Positions 7,765-16,513 of a stretch of 64,000 nucleotides of DNA are shown here, one piece after another. The stretch lies in NCBI RefSeq assembly GCF_040361435.1, contig NZ_APNL01000012.1:1-64000 (forward strand), written 5' to 3'. The first letter of the stretch is position 1; every line of letters begins with the position of its first letter. The position numbers and the translations under genes are program-made. The notes under the pieces are model-generated. The model did not search any database. It saw nothing but the letters and a program-made list of their open reading frames with translations, and was not told the DNA's origin. The stretch comes from Salinisphaera sp002433465. Its GTDB lineage: Bacteria > Pseudomonadota > Gammaproteobacteria > Nevskiales > Salinisphaeraceae.

Positions 7765-9276
7765 ATGTGTGCAGTAGCTGCTTCCGAAGTATCGCTCGAA
7801 CCGAGCGTCCAGCAATTCATCGACAGCCCGCGCAAGATGCTGATCGACGGCCAATGGGTGGCCTGTGAATCGGGCGAGACGTTCGACGTCTACAACCCGT
7901 CCAACGACCAGGTCATCGCCCAGGCACAGTCGGCCACCAGGGTGGATGTCGACAAGGCGGTGAAAGCCGCGCGCCGTGCCTTCGACGATGGCCCGTGGAC
8001 GAAGATGGCCCCCGCCGAACGCCAGCAGATCGTCTGGAAGATCGGCGATCTGATCATGGAATATCAGGAAGAGCTGGCCCAGCTCGAGTCGCTGGACAAC
8101 GGCAAACCGATTTCCATCGCCCGGGCCGCCGACGTGCCGCTGGCCGCGGAGATGTTTCGCTACATGGCCGGCTGGGCGACCAAGCTCAACGGCGAAATGA
8201 TCACCCCGAGCGTGCCCTATGCACCGGGTGCCGAATGGCATGCCTATACCCGGCGCGAACCGGTGGGCGTATGCGGCCAGATCATCCCCTGGAACTTCCC
8301 GCTGCTGATGGCCGCCTGGAAGCTCGCGCCGGCGCTGGCCACCGGCAATACCATCGTCATGAAGCTTGCCGAGGAAACGCCGCTGTCCGGGCTCAAGCTC
8401 GCCGAGATCATGCAGGAAGCCGGCGTGCCGGATGGCGTGGTCAATATCATCACCGGCTTCGGCGAAGAGGCCGGCGCGCCGATCGCGGCGCACCCCATGG
8501 TCGACAAGATCGCCTTTACCGGCTCGACCGAAGTGGGCCGGCTGATCGTCGATGCCGCCAAGGGCAACCTCAAGAAAGTGTCGCTGGAGCTGGGCGGCAA
8601 ATCGCCGAATATCGTGCTCGACGATGCCGACCTGGACAAAGCCATTCCGGGCGCGGCCAACGCGATCTTCTTCAACCACGGCCAGTGCTGTGCCGCCGGT
8701 TCGCGGCTGTTCGTGCATGAAAAAGTGTACGACCAGGTGGTGGAAGGCGTGGCCGAGTTCGCGCGCAACATCAAGCTCGGCCCGGGCCTGGATCCGGAGA
8801 CCCAGATGGGCCCGCTGGTATCGCGGACCCAGTTCGACCGGGTGACCGGCTATCTCGAATCCGGCAAGAGCCAGGGCGCGAGAGCGGCCGCCGGCGGCGA
8901 ACGCGGCGAAGGCGACGGCTATTTCGTGAAGCCGACCGTGCTCACCGATGTCTCCGACGACATGAAGGTGGTGCAGGAAGAGATCTTCGGGCCGGTGGTC
9001 ACGGCGACGAAGTTCTCCGATTTCGACCGCGATCTGGTCAACCGGGCCAACGACACGGTGTTCGGGCTGGCCTCGGGCGTATGGACGCAGGATATCGGCC
9101 GCGCGCACAAGCTGGCCGCCAAGCTGCGGGCCGGCACGGTGTGGGTGAACTGCTACAACATCTTCGATGCGGCACTGCCGTTCGGCGGTTACAAGCAGTC
9201 CGGCTGGGGCCGCGAAATGGGCGCCCAGGTGCTCAACAACTACACCGAAACCAAGACCGTGACGGTGTCGTTGTAG
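7765..9276 (+). CDS. NAD(P)-dependent aldehyde dehydrogenase (AcoD/ExaC-like)
   Basis: 503-aa ALDH-superfamily enzyme oxidising aldehydes to acids, probably the product of the periplasmic PQQ alcohol dehydrogenase. Motifs: PWNFPLLMAAWKLAPALA (cofactor binding), GSTEVG, LELGGKSPN (general-base Glu), and catalytic Cys309 in GQCCAAGSR. The C-terminal PFGGYKQSGWGREMG is typical of group-I ALDHs. The ATG at 7765 has GGAGGAGAG upstream. It is divergent from the sigma-54 activator and preceded by a sigma-54-type promoter. A terminator follows, so it is monocistronic. Confidence 0.95.
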   Translation: MCAVAASEVSLEPSVQQFIDSPRKMLIDGQWVACESGETFDVYNPSNDQVIAQAQSATRVDVDKAVKAARRAFDDGPWTKMAPAERQQIVWKIGDLIMEYQEELAQLESLDNGKPISIARAADVPLAAEMFRYMAGWATKLNGEMITPSVPYAPGAEWHAYTRREPVGVCGQIIPWNFPLLMAAWKLAPALATGNTIVMKLAEETPLSGLKLAEIMQEAGVPDGVVNIITGFGEEAGAPIAAHPMVDKIAFTGSTEVGRLIVDAAKGNLKKVSLELGGKSPNIVLDDADLDKAIPGAANAIFFNHGQCCAAGSRLFVHEKVYDQVVEGVAEFARNIKLGPGLDPETQMGPLVSRTQFDRVTGYLESGKSQGARAAAGGERGEGDGYFVKPTVLTDVSDDMKVVQEEIFGPVVTATKFSDFDRDLVNRANDTVFGLASGVWTQDIGRAHKLAAKLRAGTVWVNCYNIFDAALPFGGYKQSGWGREMGAQVLNNYTETKTVTVSL

Positions 9277-9320
9277 CCCGGCACACGGCCGTCGCGCCCC
9301 CTCGGCGGCCGTGTACCCGA

Positions 9321-9355
9321 AGCCGGCTGCGCCCCTTGCAGCCGGCTTTCTCTTT
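9321..9355 (+). terminator. Rho-independent terminator after the aldehyde dehydrogenase gene
   Basis: A 10-bp stem (AGCCGGCTGC with GCAGCCGGCT, loop GCCCCTT) is followed by TTCTCTTT, 45 nt past the stop codon. Confidence 0.85.
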
Positions 9356-9468
9356 ACTGATCCTTGTATGCGGCTTCGCTGCTGCGCTCAAGCAGGCAGT
9401 GGGCCCGCCAATGCACGCGACAATAGGGCTGGAGGCAGCGCGCAGGCGCCGCACGATGTCCATGCAGT

Positions 9469-9532
9469 TGCGTAATCGACCGTGTAATGGCCGCGTTCCT
9501 CAAGAGGAACCGCCGATTTCTCGGATTACGCA
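9469..9532. promoter_or_regulatory. Nested dyads upstream of the two-component pair
   Basis: TGCGTAATC (9469-9477) is repeated as its complement GATTACGCA (9524-9532). Between them is the tight palindrome GTTCCTCAAGAGGAAC (9495-9510). The region lies in a 445-bp gap (9277-9721) otherwise without a supported gene. Operator or structured leader are both possible. Confidence 0.3.
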
Positions 9533-9721
9533 GATTTTCTGATAGTCCCTTCGTGCCTGGATGTCTCGGCAGCAGCGTGCGCGCTCAAGGCTTCACGCCG
9601 GTGCCGAGCCTCGTGGATAATCAAGTTTTCTTTTGCCGCCGCCGGGTTGGCGCGCCCGGGCCGCTGTTCGATTGCGCTATCGTAGGGCCCAACGCGTACT
9701 CGAATGCGTCAGGAGTTTGCC

Positions 9722-10363
9722 ATGCCCAAGCAGCCGATCCGGGTTCTACTCGTCGACGATCATGCCGTCGTGCGCGCCGGCTATGCGCGCCTGCTCAAAC
9801 TGGCCGGCGATATCGAAGTCGCCGGCGAGGCCGATAGCGGCGAACGCGCCTATGCCCTGTGCCGCGAGCACAACTTCGACGTGATCGTCATGGACCTGTC
9901 GTTGCCGGGCATGAGCGGCATCGAAACCACGCGACGTATCTGCAGCCGTCACCCGGGTACACGGGTGCTGGTGTTTTCGGTACACGAAGAAGCCATTTTC
10001 GTGCGCCGTGCGCTGGCCGCGGGGGCGACCGGCTATATCGGCAAACGGGCGGTGGCCGACGTATTGATCGAGGGTGTGCGTCAGGTGGCCTGCGGGCGCG
10101 AATATCTGGACCCGGGCCTGGCTGACGATATCGTCGCCTCGGCACAGGACGGCACGTCGCCGCTGGCCTGTCTGTCTTCGCGCGAGTTCGAGATTTTCCG
10201 CCTGCTGGCCTCGGGCTCGAGCGTGAACGATATCGCCGAGGAGCTGTTCGTCAGCCCCAAGACCGTCGCCAACCATGCATCGCGTCTACGCGCGAAGCTG
10301 GGCGTGGGCGGCACCGCCGAGCTGACCCGACTGGCGATTCGTACCGGTGTCGTCGGACTCTAG
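9722..10363 (+). CDS. NarL/FixJ-family response regulator
   Basis: 213-aa regulator with a receiver domain (acidic pair VDDH near residue 13; phospho-acceptor D58 in VMDLSLPG; Lys in GKRA) and a C-terminal LuxR-type helix-turn-helix (LSSREFEIFRLLASGSSVND, then SPKTVANHASRLRAKLGV). The ATG at 9722 follows AGGAG by six bases. It overlaps the histidine kinase gene by 17 bp and is its cognate partner. Its position beside PQQ and alcohol-oxidation genes recalls the ExaE-type regulators of PQQ ethanol oxidation; that parallel is inference. Confidence 0.93.
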   Translation: MPKQPIRVLLVDDHAVVRAGYARLLKLAGDIEVAGEADSGERAYALCREHNFDVIVMDLSLPGMSGIETTRRICSRHPGTRVLVFSVHEEAIFVRRALAAGATGYIGKRAVADVLIEGVRQVACGREYLDPGLADDIVASAQDGTSPLACLSSREFEIFRLLASGSSVNDIAEELFVSPKTVANHASRLRAKLGVGGTAELTRLAIRTGVVGL

Positions 10364-11696
10364 GGCGTGTCGGCAATCCCCCGCGCCGCGACAGGCCAGC
10401 CGGCGACTGCGCCTGCGGCAACGGCTGATGATTGCCGTGACGCTGCTGCTGGCCGTCATTCTGGGCGCGGCGACCTGGCTGGTCATCCATAACGCCCAGC
10501 GCGCGGTGACCGAAGAGATGCAGGCCAGCATCGCCCTGGCCGGCGACCTGGTCGACAACACGATCCGCCGGGACGACGATGCCCTGGCCGCCGCCCGGCA
10601 GCTGTCGGATATAGGCCACCTGCGCCATCTATGCCTGTCGTTGATCGAGCGTGGCGAGGCGTCGCCCAGGGGTTGCACCAACCCCGAGTCGGCCGGCGCA
10701 CCGGCCTGGTTTGCCGCCCTGACCCGGCCCGAGTCCCTGCCCGAACGCCGGCTCGCGGTCGCACCCGACTACAGCATGGTGATCCTCGCCGACCCCGACG
10801 ACGAAATCGCGGAAGCTTGGCAGGACACCCGCGGATTGCTCGCCCTTCTGATCGTGTTCTATCTGGCGACCATCGTGGTGGTCTATCGTCTGTTCGGGCG
10901 CGCCCTTGTACCGGTACGGCGTATCGACGCCGCGCTCGCGCGTATCGAGCACGGCGACTACGGTATTCGCCTGCCCCGTTTCTCGCTGCCGGAGTTCGAC
11001 GGTATCGCGGCCCAGTTCAATCACATGGCCGCCACGCTCGACGCCGCCCAGCGCGAAAACCGGCGCCTGCGCGAACATTCGCTGCGTATTCAGGAAGACG
11101 AACGCCACAACATCGCGCGCGAACTGCACGACGAACTCGGCCAGAGCCTGACCGCAATCCGGGCCGACGCCGCCGGCATTCTCTCGCGCGGCAAAAAGCT
11201 GCCGCCCGGCGTCGCCGAATCCGCCGAAGCCATTGCCGCGGTTGCCGGGCAGATCTACGACCAGACCCGATTGATGATGCAGCGCCTGCGTCCGCCGGGT
11301 CTCGACGAGCTCGGCCTCGACGCGGCCCTGGAAAACCACGTCGCCGGCCGTCAGCGCAGCCATCGCGATGTGTCGTTCGTCTACTCGGGCAACGACCGCC
11401 TGGCGGATATCCCCACCCCGATCGCGATCCACGTCTTCCGCCTGGTTCAGGAAGCGCTCACCAACGCCCTGCGTCACGGCCGGCCTGCCCATATCGATAT
11501 CTCGGTGACCCTGGGAACCGATCGCTTGCAGGTCGATGTGCGTGACGACGGGCGCGGTTTCGATACCGACGCCTACCGCCCCGGCCTAGGGCTGTCCGGA
11601 ATGGCCGAACGTATCGACCTGCTCGGCGGACATCTGCAGGTCGACAGTCGACGTCGCCACGGCACCCGCATTCAGGCCGATATTCCGCTCGCCTAG
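10347..11696 (+). CDS. NarX/UhpB-type sensor histidine kinase
   Basis: 449-aa membrane kinase. Transmembrane segments are near residues 27-47 and 170-190, bracketing a periplasmic sensor loop. Then come HAMP, a HisKA_3 domain (ERHNIARELHDELGQSLT, phospho-acceptor H261), and HATPase_c (EALTNALRHG, DDGRGF, GLGLSGM). The start is a GTG inside the response-regulator gene, implying translational coupling; the ribosome-binding site is weak, and an internal ATG at codon 28 would remove the first membrane helix's positive flank. Functions with the adjacent NarL-type regulator; the signal is unknown. Confidence 0.9.
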   Translation: MSSDSRACRQSPAPRQASRRLRLRQRLMIAVTLLLAVILGAATWLVIHNAQRAVTEEMQASIALAGDLVDNTIRRDDDALAAARQLSDIGHLRHLCLSLIERGEASPRGCTNPESAGAPAWFAALTRPESLPERRLAVAPDYSMVILADPDDEIAEAWQDTRGLLALLIVFYLATIVVVYRLFGRALVPVRRIDAALARIEHGDYGIRLPRFSLPEFDGIAAQFNHMAATLDAAQRENRRLREHSLRIQEDERHNIARELHDELGQSLTAIRADAAGILSRGKKLPPGVAESAEAIAAVAGQIYDQTRLMMQRLRPPGLDELGLDAALENHVAGRQRSHRDVSFVYSGNDRLADIPTPIAIHVFRLVQEALTNALRHGRPAHIDISVTLGTDRLQVDVRDDGRGFDTDAYRPGLGLSGMAERIDLLGGHLQVDSRRRHGTRIQADIPLA

Positions 11697-11812
11697 ACGG
11701 CCTCGGCAAAAGGTCGCATCCCCCCGAAATCGGGAAGAATCCCCATTGAGCAGCGCAATCCGCACGGCCGAGACTCGATAGCACTACATAATAAAAATGG
11801 TGCGGGGGAGCG

Positions 11813-14161
11813 ATGAACTATCGCAGGGGACTAGGCCTTACGGTGGGCGCGGTATGCGTCATGGGCACACAGAACGCGACCGCCCAGCCACTCGAACTGG
11901 GCGGCATCGACATCATCGGCGCGACGCCTTTTGCCGGCAGCGAGGTGGATGCCGATCGCTATCCGGCCAACGTGCAACACGCCGAAAGCCAGGACATCGA
12001 GCGGGCCGAAACGCTTAATCTCAACCAGTACATGCAGCAGGAACTGGGCAGCGTCCACGTTAACGACGCCACCAACAACCCGTTCCAGCCGGATCTGAAT
12101 TACCGCGGCTATACCGCCTCGCCGCTGCTCGGACTGCCGCAGGGCCTGTCGATCTATCAGGACGGCGTGCGCATCAACGAACCCTTCGGCGACACGGTGA
12201 ACTGGGACCTGATACCACAGGTGGCGATCGAATCCATCGATCTCATCCCCGGCTCCAATCCGCTGTTCGGGCAAAACACGCTGGGCGGCGCGTTGTCGCT
12301 CAAGACCAAGACCGGCTTTACCTACCAGGGCGCCGAGGCCGAGCTGTTCGGCGGCGACTTCGGGCGCTTTGGCGGCCATGTGCAGGCCGGTGGCAACAAC
12401 GGTACCGATGCCTGGTATTTCGCCGCCCAGGGCATGTCGGAAGACGGCTGGCGCGATTTCTCCGACTCCGACGTGGCCCAGCTGTTCACCCAGTTCTCCA
12501 CGATTACCGACAACGGCACGCTGGACTTCTCGATCACTGCGGCCGACAACAGCCTGCGTGGCAACGGCGCCATCCCGGCCGAACTCGCCGACGCCGAAGG
12601 TCGCGACGCGGTGTTCACCTACCCCGATGAAACCAGCCCGGAAATGGTGATGTTCAACCTGCGCGGCACGCGCGATTACAGCGAGGATTTCACCTTGGCC
12701 TGGGGCGCCTATTACCGCCGCAACGGAATCAACACGTTCAACGGCGACGGCTCCGAGTTCGAGGACTGCGAAGACGCCGGCAATGCCGGCCTGCTCTGTG
12801 AAGAAGCCGAAGACGGCGGCGACGAGGAAATCGTCTTCGATGCCGACGGCAATCCGGTGGCGGCCAGCGATAGCGTGATCGGCGGCACCGAAAACACCTC
12901 GCAGACCAAGGAAAACGGCTTTGGCCTGAATCTGCAGGGGCGCCAGAACGGCGTGCTCGGCGGCGAGCTGATCGTGGGCACCAGCCTCGACTATGCCAGC
13001 AGCGACTTCTCCCAGCAGACGGAGCTGGCCAGCCTCACCGACGAACGCGGCACCGTAGGCAGCGGCATCGTATCCGGCGAATCGCTGACCGGCGTGTCGG
13101 CGCACAACAGCACCGCCAGCCTGTTCTTCATGCAGCGGGTGCCGATTACCGAGACGCTCGAAGGCACGCTAGCCGGACGTTACAACCGCACCTCGATCTC
13201 GCTGCACGACACCTCTCCGGACGTGGAATTCGCCGGCGGCGACGATGACGACGACACCAGCCTGTCCGGCGATCACGAATTCAAGCGTCTGAACCTGGCG
13301 GGCGGGCTGACGTGGCAAGTCAACGACAGCCTCACCACCTTCGGCAGCGTGTCGCAGTCGTCGCGTGCGCCCACGCCGGTCGAACTGACCTGCGCCAACC
13401 CGGATGCGCCGTGTCGCCTGCCCAACGGCTTCGTGGACGATCCGCCGCTCGAACAGGTGGTGACCACAACCTACGAACTGGGTCTACGCGGCGGCAACGA
13501 CGACCTGCGCTGGCATGCGGCCGTGTTCCGCTCGGACAATCAGGACGACATCCTCTTCATCGCCGCCGAATCCCGTTTCGAAGGCTATTTCGACAACGTC
13601 GGCGAAACCCGGCGTCAGGGCGTCGAGCTGGGTCTGGACTGGGCCTTCGCAGAGCGCTGGCGGCTGTCGGCGAACTACACCTATCTCAACGCCGAGTTCC
13701 GCGATTCATTCATCACCAATTCGCCCAACCATCCGCTGGCCGATGAAAACGCAGCGCCCGGCGAAGACCCGACCCAGCAGGTCAACTCGGGCGATCGCAT
13801 CCCGCTGATTCCGGAACATCTGTTCAATGTCGGCATCGACTGGGCGCCGACGAACCGGCTGCGGCTGGGCATGGATGTGGTCGGCAACGGCGACCAGATC
13901 TATCGCGGCGACGAATCCAACACCGACGATGAAAAGATCGACGGCTATGCCATCGTCAACGCCAATGCCGCGTTCAAGATCACGGACCGCATCACGACGT
14001 TCATCCGGGTGAATAATCTGCTTGATTCCGACTACGAAACCTTCGGCCTCTACGGCGAAGCCGACGAAGTGCTCGAAGGCGATCGCTACGACGACGCCAC
14101 CCGCTTCATCGGCCCCGGCGCGCCGCGCGGTATCTGGGGCGGGGTCCGGGTGGAACTATAG
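11813..14161 (+). CDS. TonB-dependent outer-membrane receptor
   Basis: 782-aa receptor that would import a scarce ligand with TonB energy. A signal peptide (residues 1-24) is followed by a plug domain (LNLNQYMQQELGSVHVND, then DGVRINEPFGDTVNWDLIP) and a beta-barrel ending in VRVEL. Around residues 309-350 a strongly acidic loop contains NGDGSEFEDCED, a second Cys and DADGN, suggesting an extracellular metal-facing loop. The gene follows the two-component pair by 116 bp. Given the pedA1A2BC-like genes at 18.5-22.3 kb, a lanthanide or other metal-chelate ligand is plausible, but the ligand cannot be read from sequence. PQQ itself is another option, since E. coli PqqU is a TonB receptor. Confidence 0.88.
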   Translation: MNYRRGLGLTVGAVCVMGTQNATAQPLELGGIDIIGATPFAGSEVDADRYPANVQHAESQDIERAETLNLNQYMQQELGSVHVNDATNNPFQPDLNYRGYTASPLLGLPQGLSIYQDGVRINEPFGDTVNWDLIPQVAIESIDLIPGSNPLFGQNTLGGALSLKTKTGFTYQGAEAELFGGDFGRFGGHVQAGGNNGTDAWYFAAQGMSEDGWRDFSDSDVAQLFTQFSTITDNGTLDFSITAADNSLRGNGAIPAELADAEGRDAVFTYPDETSPEMVMFNLRGTRDYSEDFTLAWGAYYRRNGINTFNGDGSEFEDCEDAGNAGLLCEEAEDGGDEEIVFDADGNPVAASDSVIGGTENTSQTKENGFGLNLQGRQNGVLGGELIVGTSLDYASSDFSQQTELASLTDERGTVGSGIVSGESLTGVSAHNSTASLFFMQRVPITETLEGTLAGRYNRTSISLHDTSPDVEFAGGDDDDDTSLSGDHEFKRLNLAGGLTWQVNDSLTTFGSVSQSSRAPTPVELTCANPDAPCRLPNGFVDDPPLEQVVTTTYELGLRGGNDDLRWHAAVFRSDNQDDILFIAAESRFEGYFDNVGETRRQGVELGLDWAFAERWRLSANYTYLNAEFRDSFITNSPNHPLADENAAPGEDPTQQVNSGDRIPLIPEHLFNVGIDWAPTNRLRLGMDVVGNGDQIYRGDESNTDDEKIDGYAIVNANAAFKITDRITTFIRVNNLLDSDYETFGLYGEADEVLEGDRYDDATRFIGPGAPRGIWGGVRVEL

Positions 14162-14449
14162 GCTCTTATTCGATCTCCTCCGGCAGGCGCCGGCCCGCAG
14201 CGCGTTGTTCCGTAACGCGGGTCGGCCGCCTGTTCTTAATTGCCTTGACGATGCAACGCGACGAGATGACGCATTCTCTGTCTCTCGCCGGCCGGCACGG
14301 CGCGTTTCGCTAAAAAAACAGGCGCCTGCGCAACAGATATCGTCGGCAGCGAAAAAAAAACCAAGATATTTGACCTGAAACACTTCATCCGGCGCTCTGC
14401 GGGCCGATACTCGGGCGTGCCGTAAAAACCCTGCGCGAGAGATCAAGCA

Positions 14450-14767
14450 ATGAACATGACCGACGCCCGGTCCCTGCTACAGAAACGACTGGTCAATATC
14501 CGTGAATACGACAGCGTGCTCGTGCTCAACGGTGTCATCTGCCTGGGCCTGAGCGTCGCCATGCTGCACGGCGAGCCGGCCAGCGGACTCATCTTCGGCG
14601 CGATCGCCGTGCTGTCGTTCATGGCGCGTCATCGCCTGCGCCGCTTCGGCCGACTGCTGGCCGCCGATCTGGCGGGCCTGGGCACGGCAGACGCCGCGCA
14701 AGCCGCGGACCCGGCCGCTTCCGATCGGGTCCGTATGAGCGTCTGGCGGATCGTGTTCGCCGGCTGA
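14450..14767 (+). CDS. Small hypothetical membrane protein
   Basis: 105 aa, not recognised. It has one or two hydrophobic segments (about residues 24-60: VLNGVICLGLSVAMLHG, then GLIFGAIAVLSFMA), then basic RHRLRRFGR and a short Ala-rich tail. GAGAG lies upstream of the ATG. It stands alone between the TonB receptor and a converging thioesterase gene. The 290 bp before it have several A-runs but no clear promoter. Coding status is moderate. Confidence 0.5.
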   Translation: MNMTDARSLLQKRLVNIREYDSVLVLNGVICLGLSVAMLHGEPASGLIFGAIAVLSFMARHRLRRFGRLLAADLAGLGTADAAQAADPAASDRVRMSVWRIVFAG

Positions 14768-14786
14768 GCCTGCGGGGCGAACGACC

Positions 14787-15251
14787 TCATCCAGGGCCCG
14801 TGCGCCCCTTGTCCTTGCGGCGTACGTAAAGCTGTTTGCGGGCACGCGCCACGAGCGTGCCGTCGGCTGTTCTGATCTCGTTTTCGAACCACCGCAGGTG
14901 TTTGCCACCGTCGGCGGTGGCGGCAACGATTTCATCGCGTGCCGTATCGTCGAAATCGAATACGGCATGGACGGTCTCGCGGCCCGGCGACACGAACTCG
15001 ATCGCACCGGCTGCGTCCCATACGTAATAGCCCTTGCCGAGACGTTCGGCTGCCAGGATCGCCCAGAATGGATCGCACATCTTGAACAGGTGCCCGCCGA
15101 ACTGGGTGCCGAAATAGTTGGCGTTCCAGCGATGCAGCTTGAGCTGCACCTCGGCATGGCGCCAGTCGCCGGAAATGCGATTGACGCGAATACCGCTGAA
15201 TAGAAACGGCGGCCAGATATTCATTGCTCGCCGCAGCGTGCCCGGTTTCAT
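14787..15251 (-). CDS. DUF4442 hotdog-fold thioesterase-like protein
   Basis: 154 aa, related to the YiiD/DUF4442 hotdog proteins that resemble acyl-CoA thioesterases. NYFGTQFGGHLFKMCDPFWA is the hotdog helix region, followed by strands with VWDAAGAIEFVSPGR. The ATG at 15251 has GGGAGG upstream. It lies 66 bp after a second DUF4442 gene on the same strand, and a TetR regulator is divergent from the pair. The substrate is unknown. Confidence 0.8.
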   Translation of the reverse strand: MKPGTLRRAMNIWPPFLFSGIRVNRISGDWRHAEVQLKLHRWNANYFGTQFGGHLFKMCDPFWAILAAERLGKGYYVWDAAGAIEFVSPGRETVHAVFDFDDTARDEIVAATADGGKHLRWFENEIRTADGTLVARARKQLYVRRKDKGRTGPG

Positions 15252-15317
15252 GACGCCTCCCTTGTGAACCGTTGCCTGGTGACCGCGCAACACACCGCAA
15301 TACGACTGCCTGACGTG

Positions 15318-15797
15318 CTAACCCGACTTCGGCCTCGTAAGCCACATCGTGATCTCGGCGTGCAGAACGATCTGGCTGGCGCTGTCGCGCACGTCGACGA
15401 CCACCGGATAGTCGGCATTGGCCGTCAGCGGCGCGTCGGGATCGCGCGGTCGGGCATGGGCAATGAGATCGGTCTTTGCGATCGCCCGGTATTCGACCGT
15501 CATGCCCTTGGGAATCCAGCGATAGTCGGGCATTACGGTCGCGTCCGTCATCAAGCCACCCGCCAGCTCGACCAGGTTGCACATCGCGATGGCGTGCACC
15601 GAGCCGATATGATTGGTCACCGCCCGGCGTTTATCCATCCCGACCTCGCAGCTGCCCGGTTCGAGCACCCGAACCGTCGGGCGAATCGTGGAGAAATAAG
15701 GGGCCTGCCAGCTCACGGCGCGGCTGAATAGCCAGCGACCGCCGGGCCGGCGTTCCAGCCGACGCCACATCTTGAGTATTTTGGATGCCTTGGACAT
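15318..15797 (-). CDS. DUF4442 hotdog-fold thioesterase-like protein
   Basis: 159 aa, paralogous fold to the next gene downstream. HIGSVHAIAMCNLVELAGG is the hotdog helix, followed by PKGMTVEYRAIAKTDL. The ATG at 15797 is preferred; a GTG 11 codons upstream is possible. It heads a two-gene unit divergent from the TetR gene, with a palindromic operator in the 74-bp gap. Probably acts on acyl-CoA or related thioesters; that is family-level inference. Confidence 0.82.
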   Translation of the reverse strand: MSKASKILKMWRRLERRPGGRWLFSRAVSWQAPYFSTIRPTVRVLEPGSCEVGMDKRRAVTNHIGSVHAIAMCNLVELAGGLMTDATVMPDYRWIPKGMTVEYRAIAKTDLIAHARPRDPDAPLTANADYPVVVDVRDSASQIVLHAEITMWLTRPKSG

Positions 15798-15841
15798 GGC
15801 CTGTTGCACCTTCGAGTGAGCGCTGCGCACAGTGCAACAGC

Positions 15842-15869
15842 TAGAAATTAATTCTAGAATATTATTCTA
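15842..15869. promoter_or_regulatory. Overlapping TAGAA/TTCTA palindromes, likely TetR operator
   Basis: TAGAA-N5-TTCTA (15842-15856) overlaps the perfect dyad TAGAAT-ATT-ATTCTA (15855-15869). It is the only AT-rich stretch between the divergent TetR and DUF4442 genes and ends 2 bp before the TetR ATG. Confidence 0.6.
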
Positions 15870-15871
15870 AT

Positions 15872-16498
15872 ATGACTGAAGCAACCACGACGGCGAACAC
15901 CGACGCGCCCGCATCGCGCTCCAGCCGCGACAAGCTGCTGGTCAGCGCGCTTGCCTGTTTCGACGAGCACGGCCTGACCGGCATGACCATCGAGCAAATA
16001 CGTCGCCAGGCGAACAGCAGCATTGGCTCGCTTTACCACCATTTCGGTAATCGAGAAGGCTTGATCGCCGCGCTTTTTCTGCAGCTGCTGGACGATCAGC
16101 TGGCCTGGTCCCGCACCGCAATCGATGCAGCGACCACGCCGTATGAAACCCTGCACGCGCTGATTCACGGCTATCTCGACTGGGTGACCCATCACCCGGT
16201 CGAGGCGCGCTTCATGTATGCCGCGCGCAGCGAGGTGGCCCGCGGCGAGAACGCGGCCGCGCTCAAGGAAAAGAACCGGCAACGTATCGGATTGCTGCTG
16301 GCGGTACTCAAGGCCGGCATAAAGTCCGGCAGCATTCGATCGCTGCCGCCGGAGACGTTTGCATCGCTACTCGTCGGCCCCAGCGAGAATTATTGTCGCG
16401 CCTGGCTGGCGGATCGCGTACAGGGCAAGCCGGTTGCCCATGCCGATGTCTTCGTCGACGCAGCGTGGCGCGCAATCAGCGCCACGCCGTGCGAATGA
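15872..16498 (+). CDS. TetR-family transcriptional repressor
   Basis: 208-aa regulator. N-terminal helix-turn-helix: LLVSALACFDEHGLTGMTIE, then ANSSIGSLYHHFGNREGL. The C-terminal ligand domain is of the type found in fatty-acid and xenobiotic responsive members. The ATG sits directly after an overlapping palindrome, so autorepression is expected along with control of the divergent DUF4442 genes. The ligand is unknown, though an acyl-CoA would fit the neighbours. Confidence 0.9.
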   Translation: MTEATTTANTDAPASRSSRDKLLVSALACFDEHGLTGMTIEQIRRQANSSIGSLYHHFGNREGLIAALFLQLLDDQLAWSRTAIDAATTPYETLHALIHGYLDWVTHHPVEARFMYAARSEVARGENAAALKEKNRQRIGLLLAVLKAGIKSGSIRSLPPETFASLLVGPSENYCRAWLADRVQGKPVAHADVFVDAAWRAISATPCE

Positions 16499-16513
16499 GC
16501 CAGGCGCCGTCGC

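Noticed and set aside
7594..9108. 504-codon open frame antisense to the aldehyde dehydrogenase gene
   Set aside because: It is the mirror of a strongly conserved ALDH gene, has His/Arg/Gly-rich composition typical of GC-rich antisense frames, and resembles no family.
11831..13105. 424-codon open frame antisense to the TonB receptor gene
   Set aside because: Mirror of plug and barrel coding sequence, with composition of a shadow frame.
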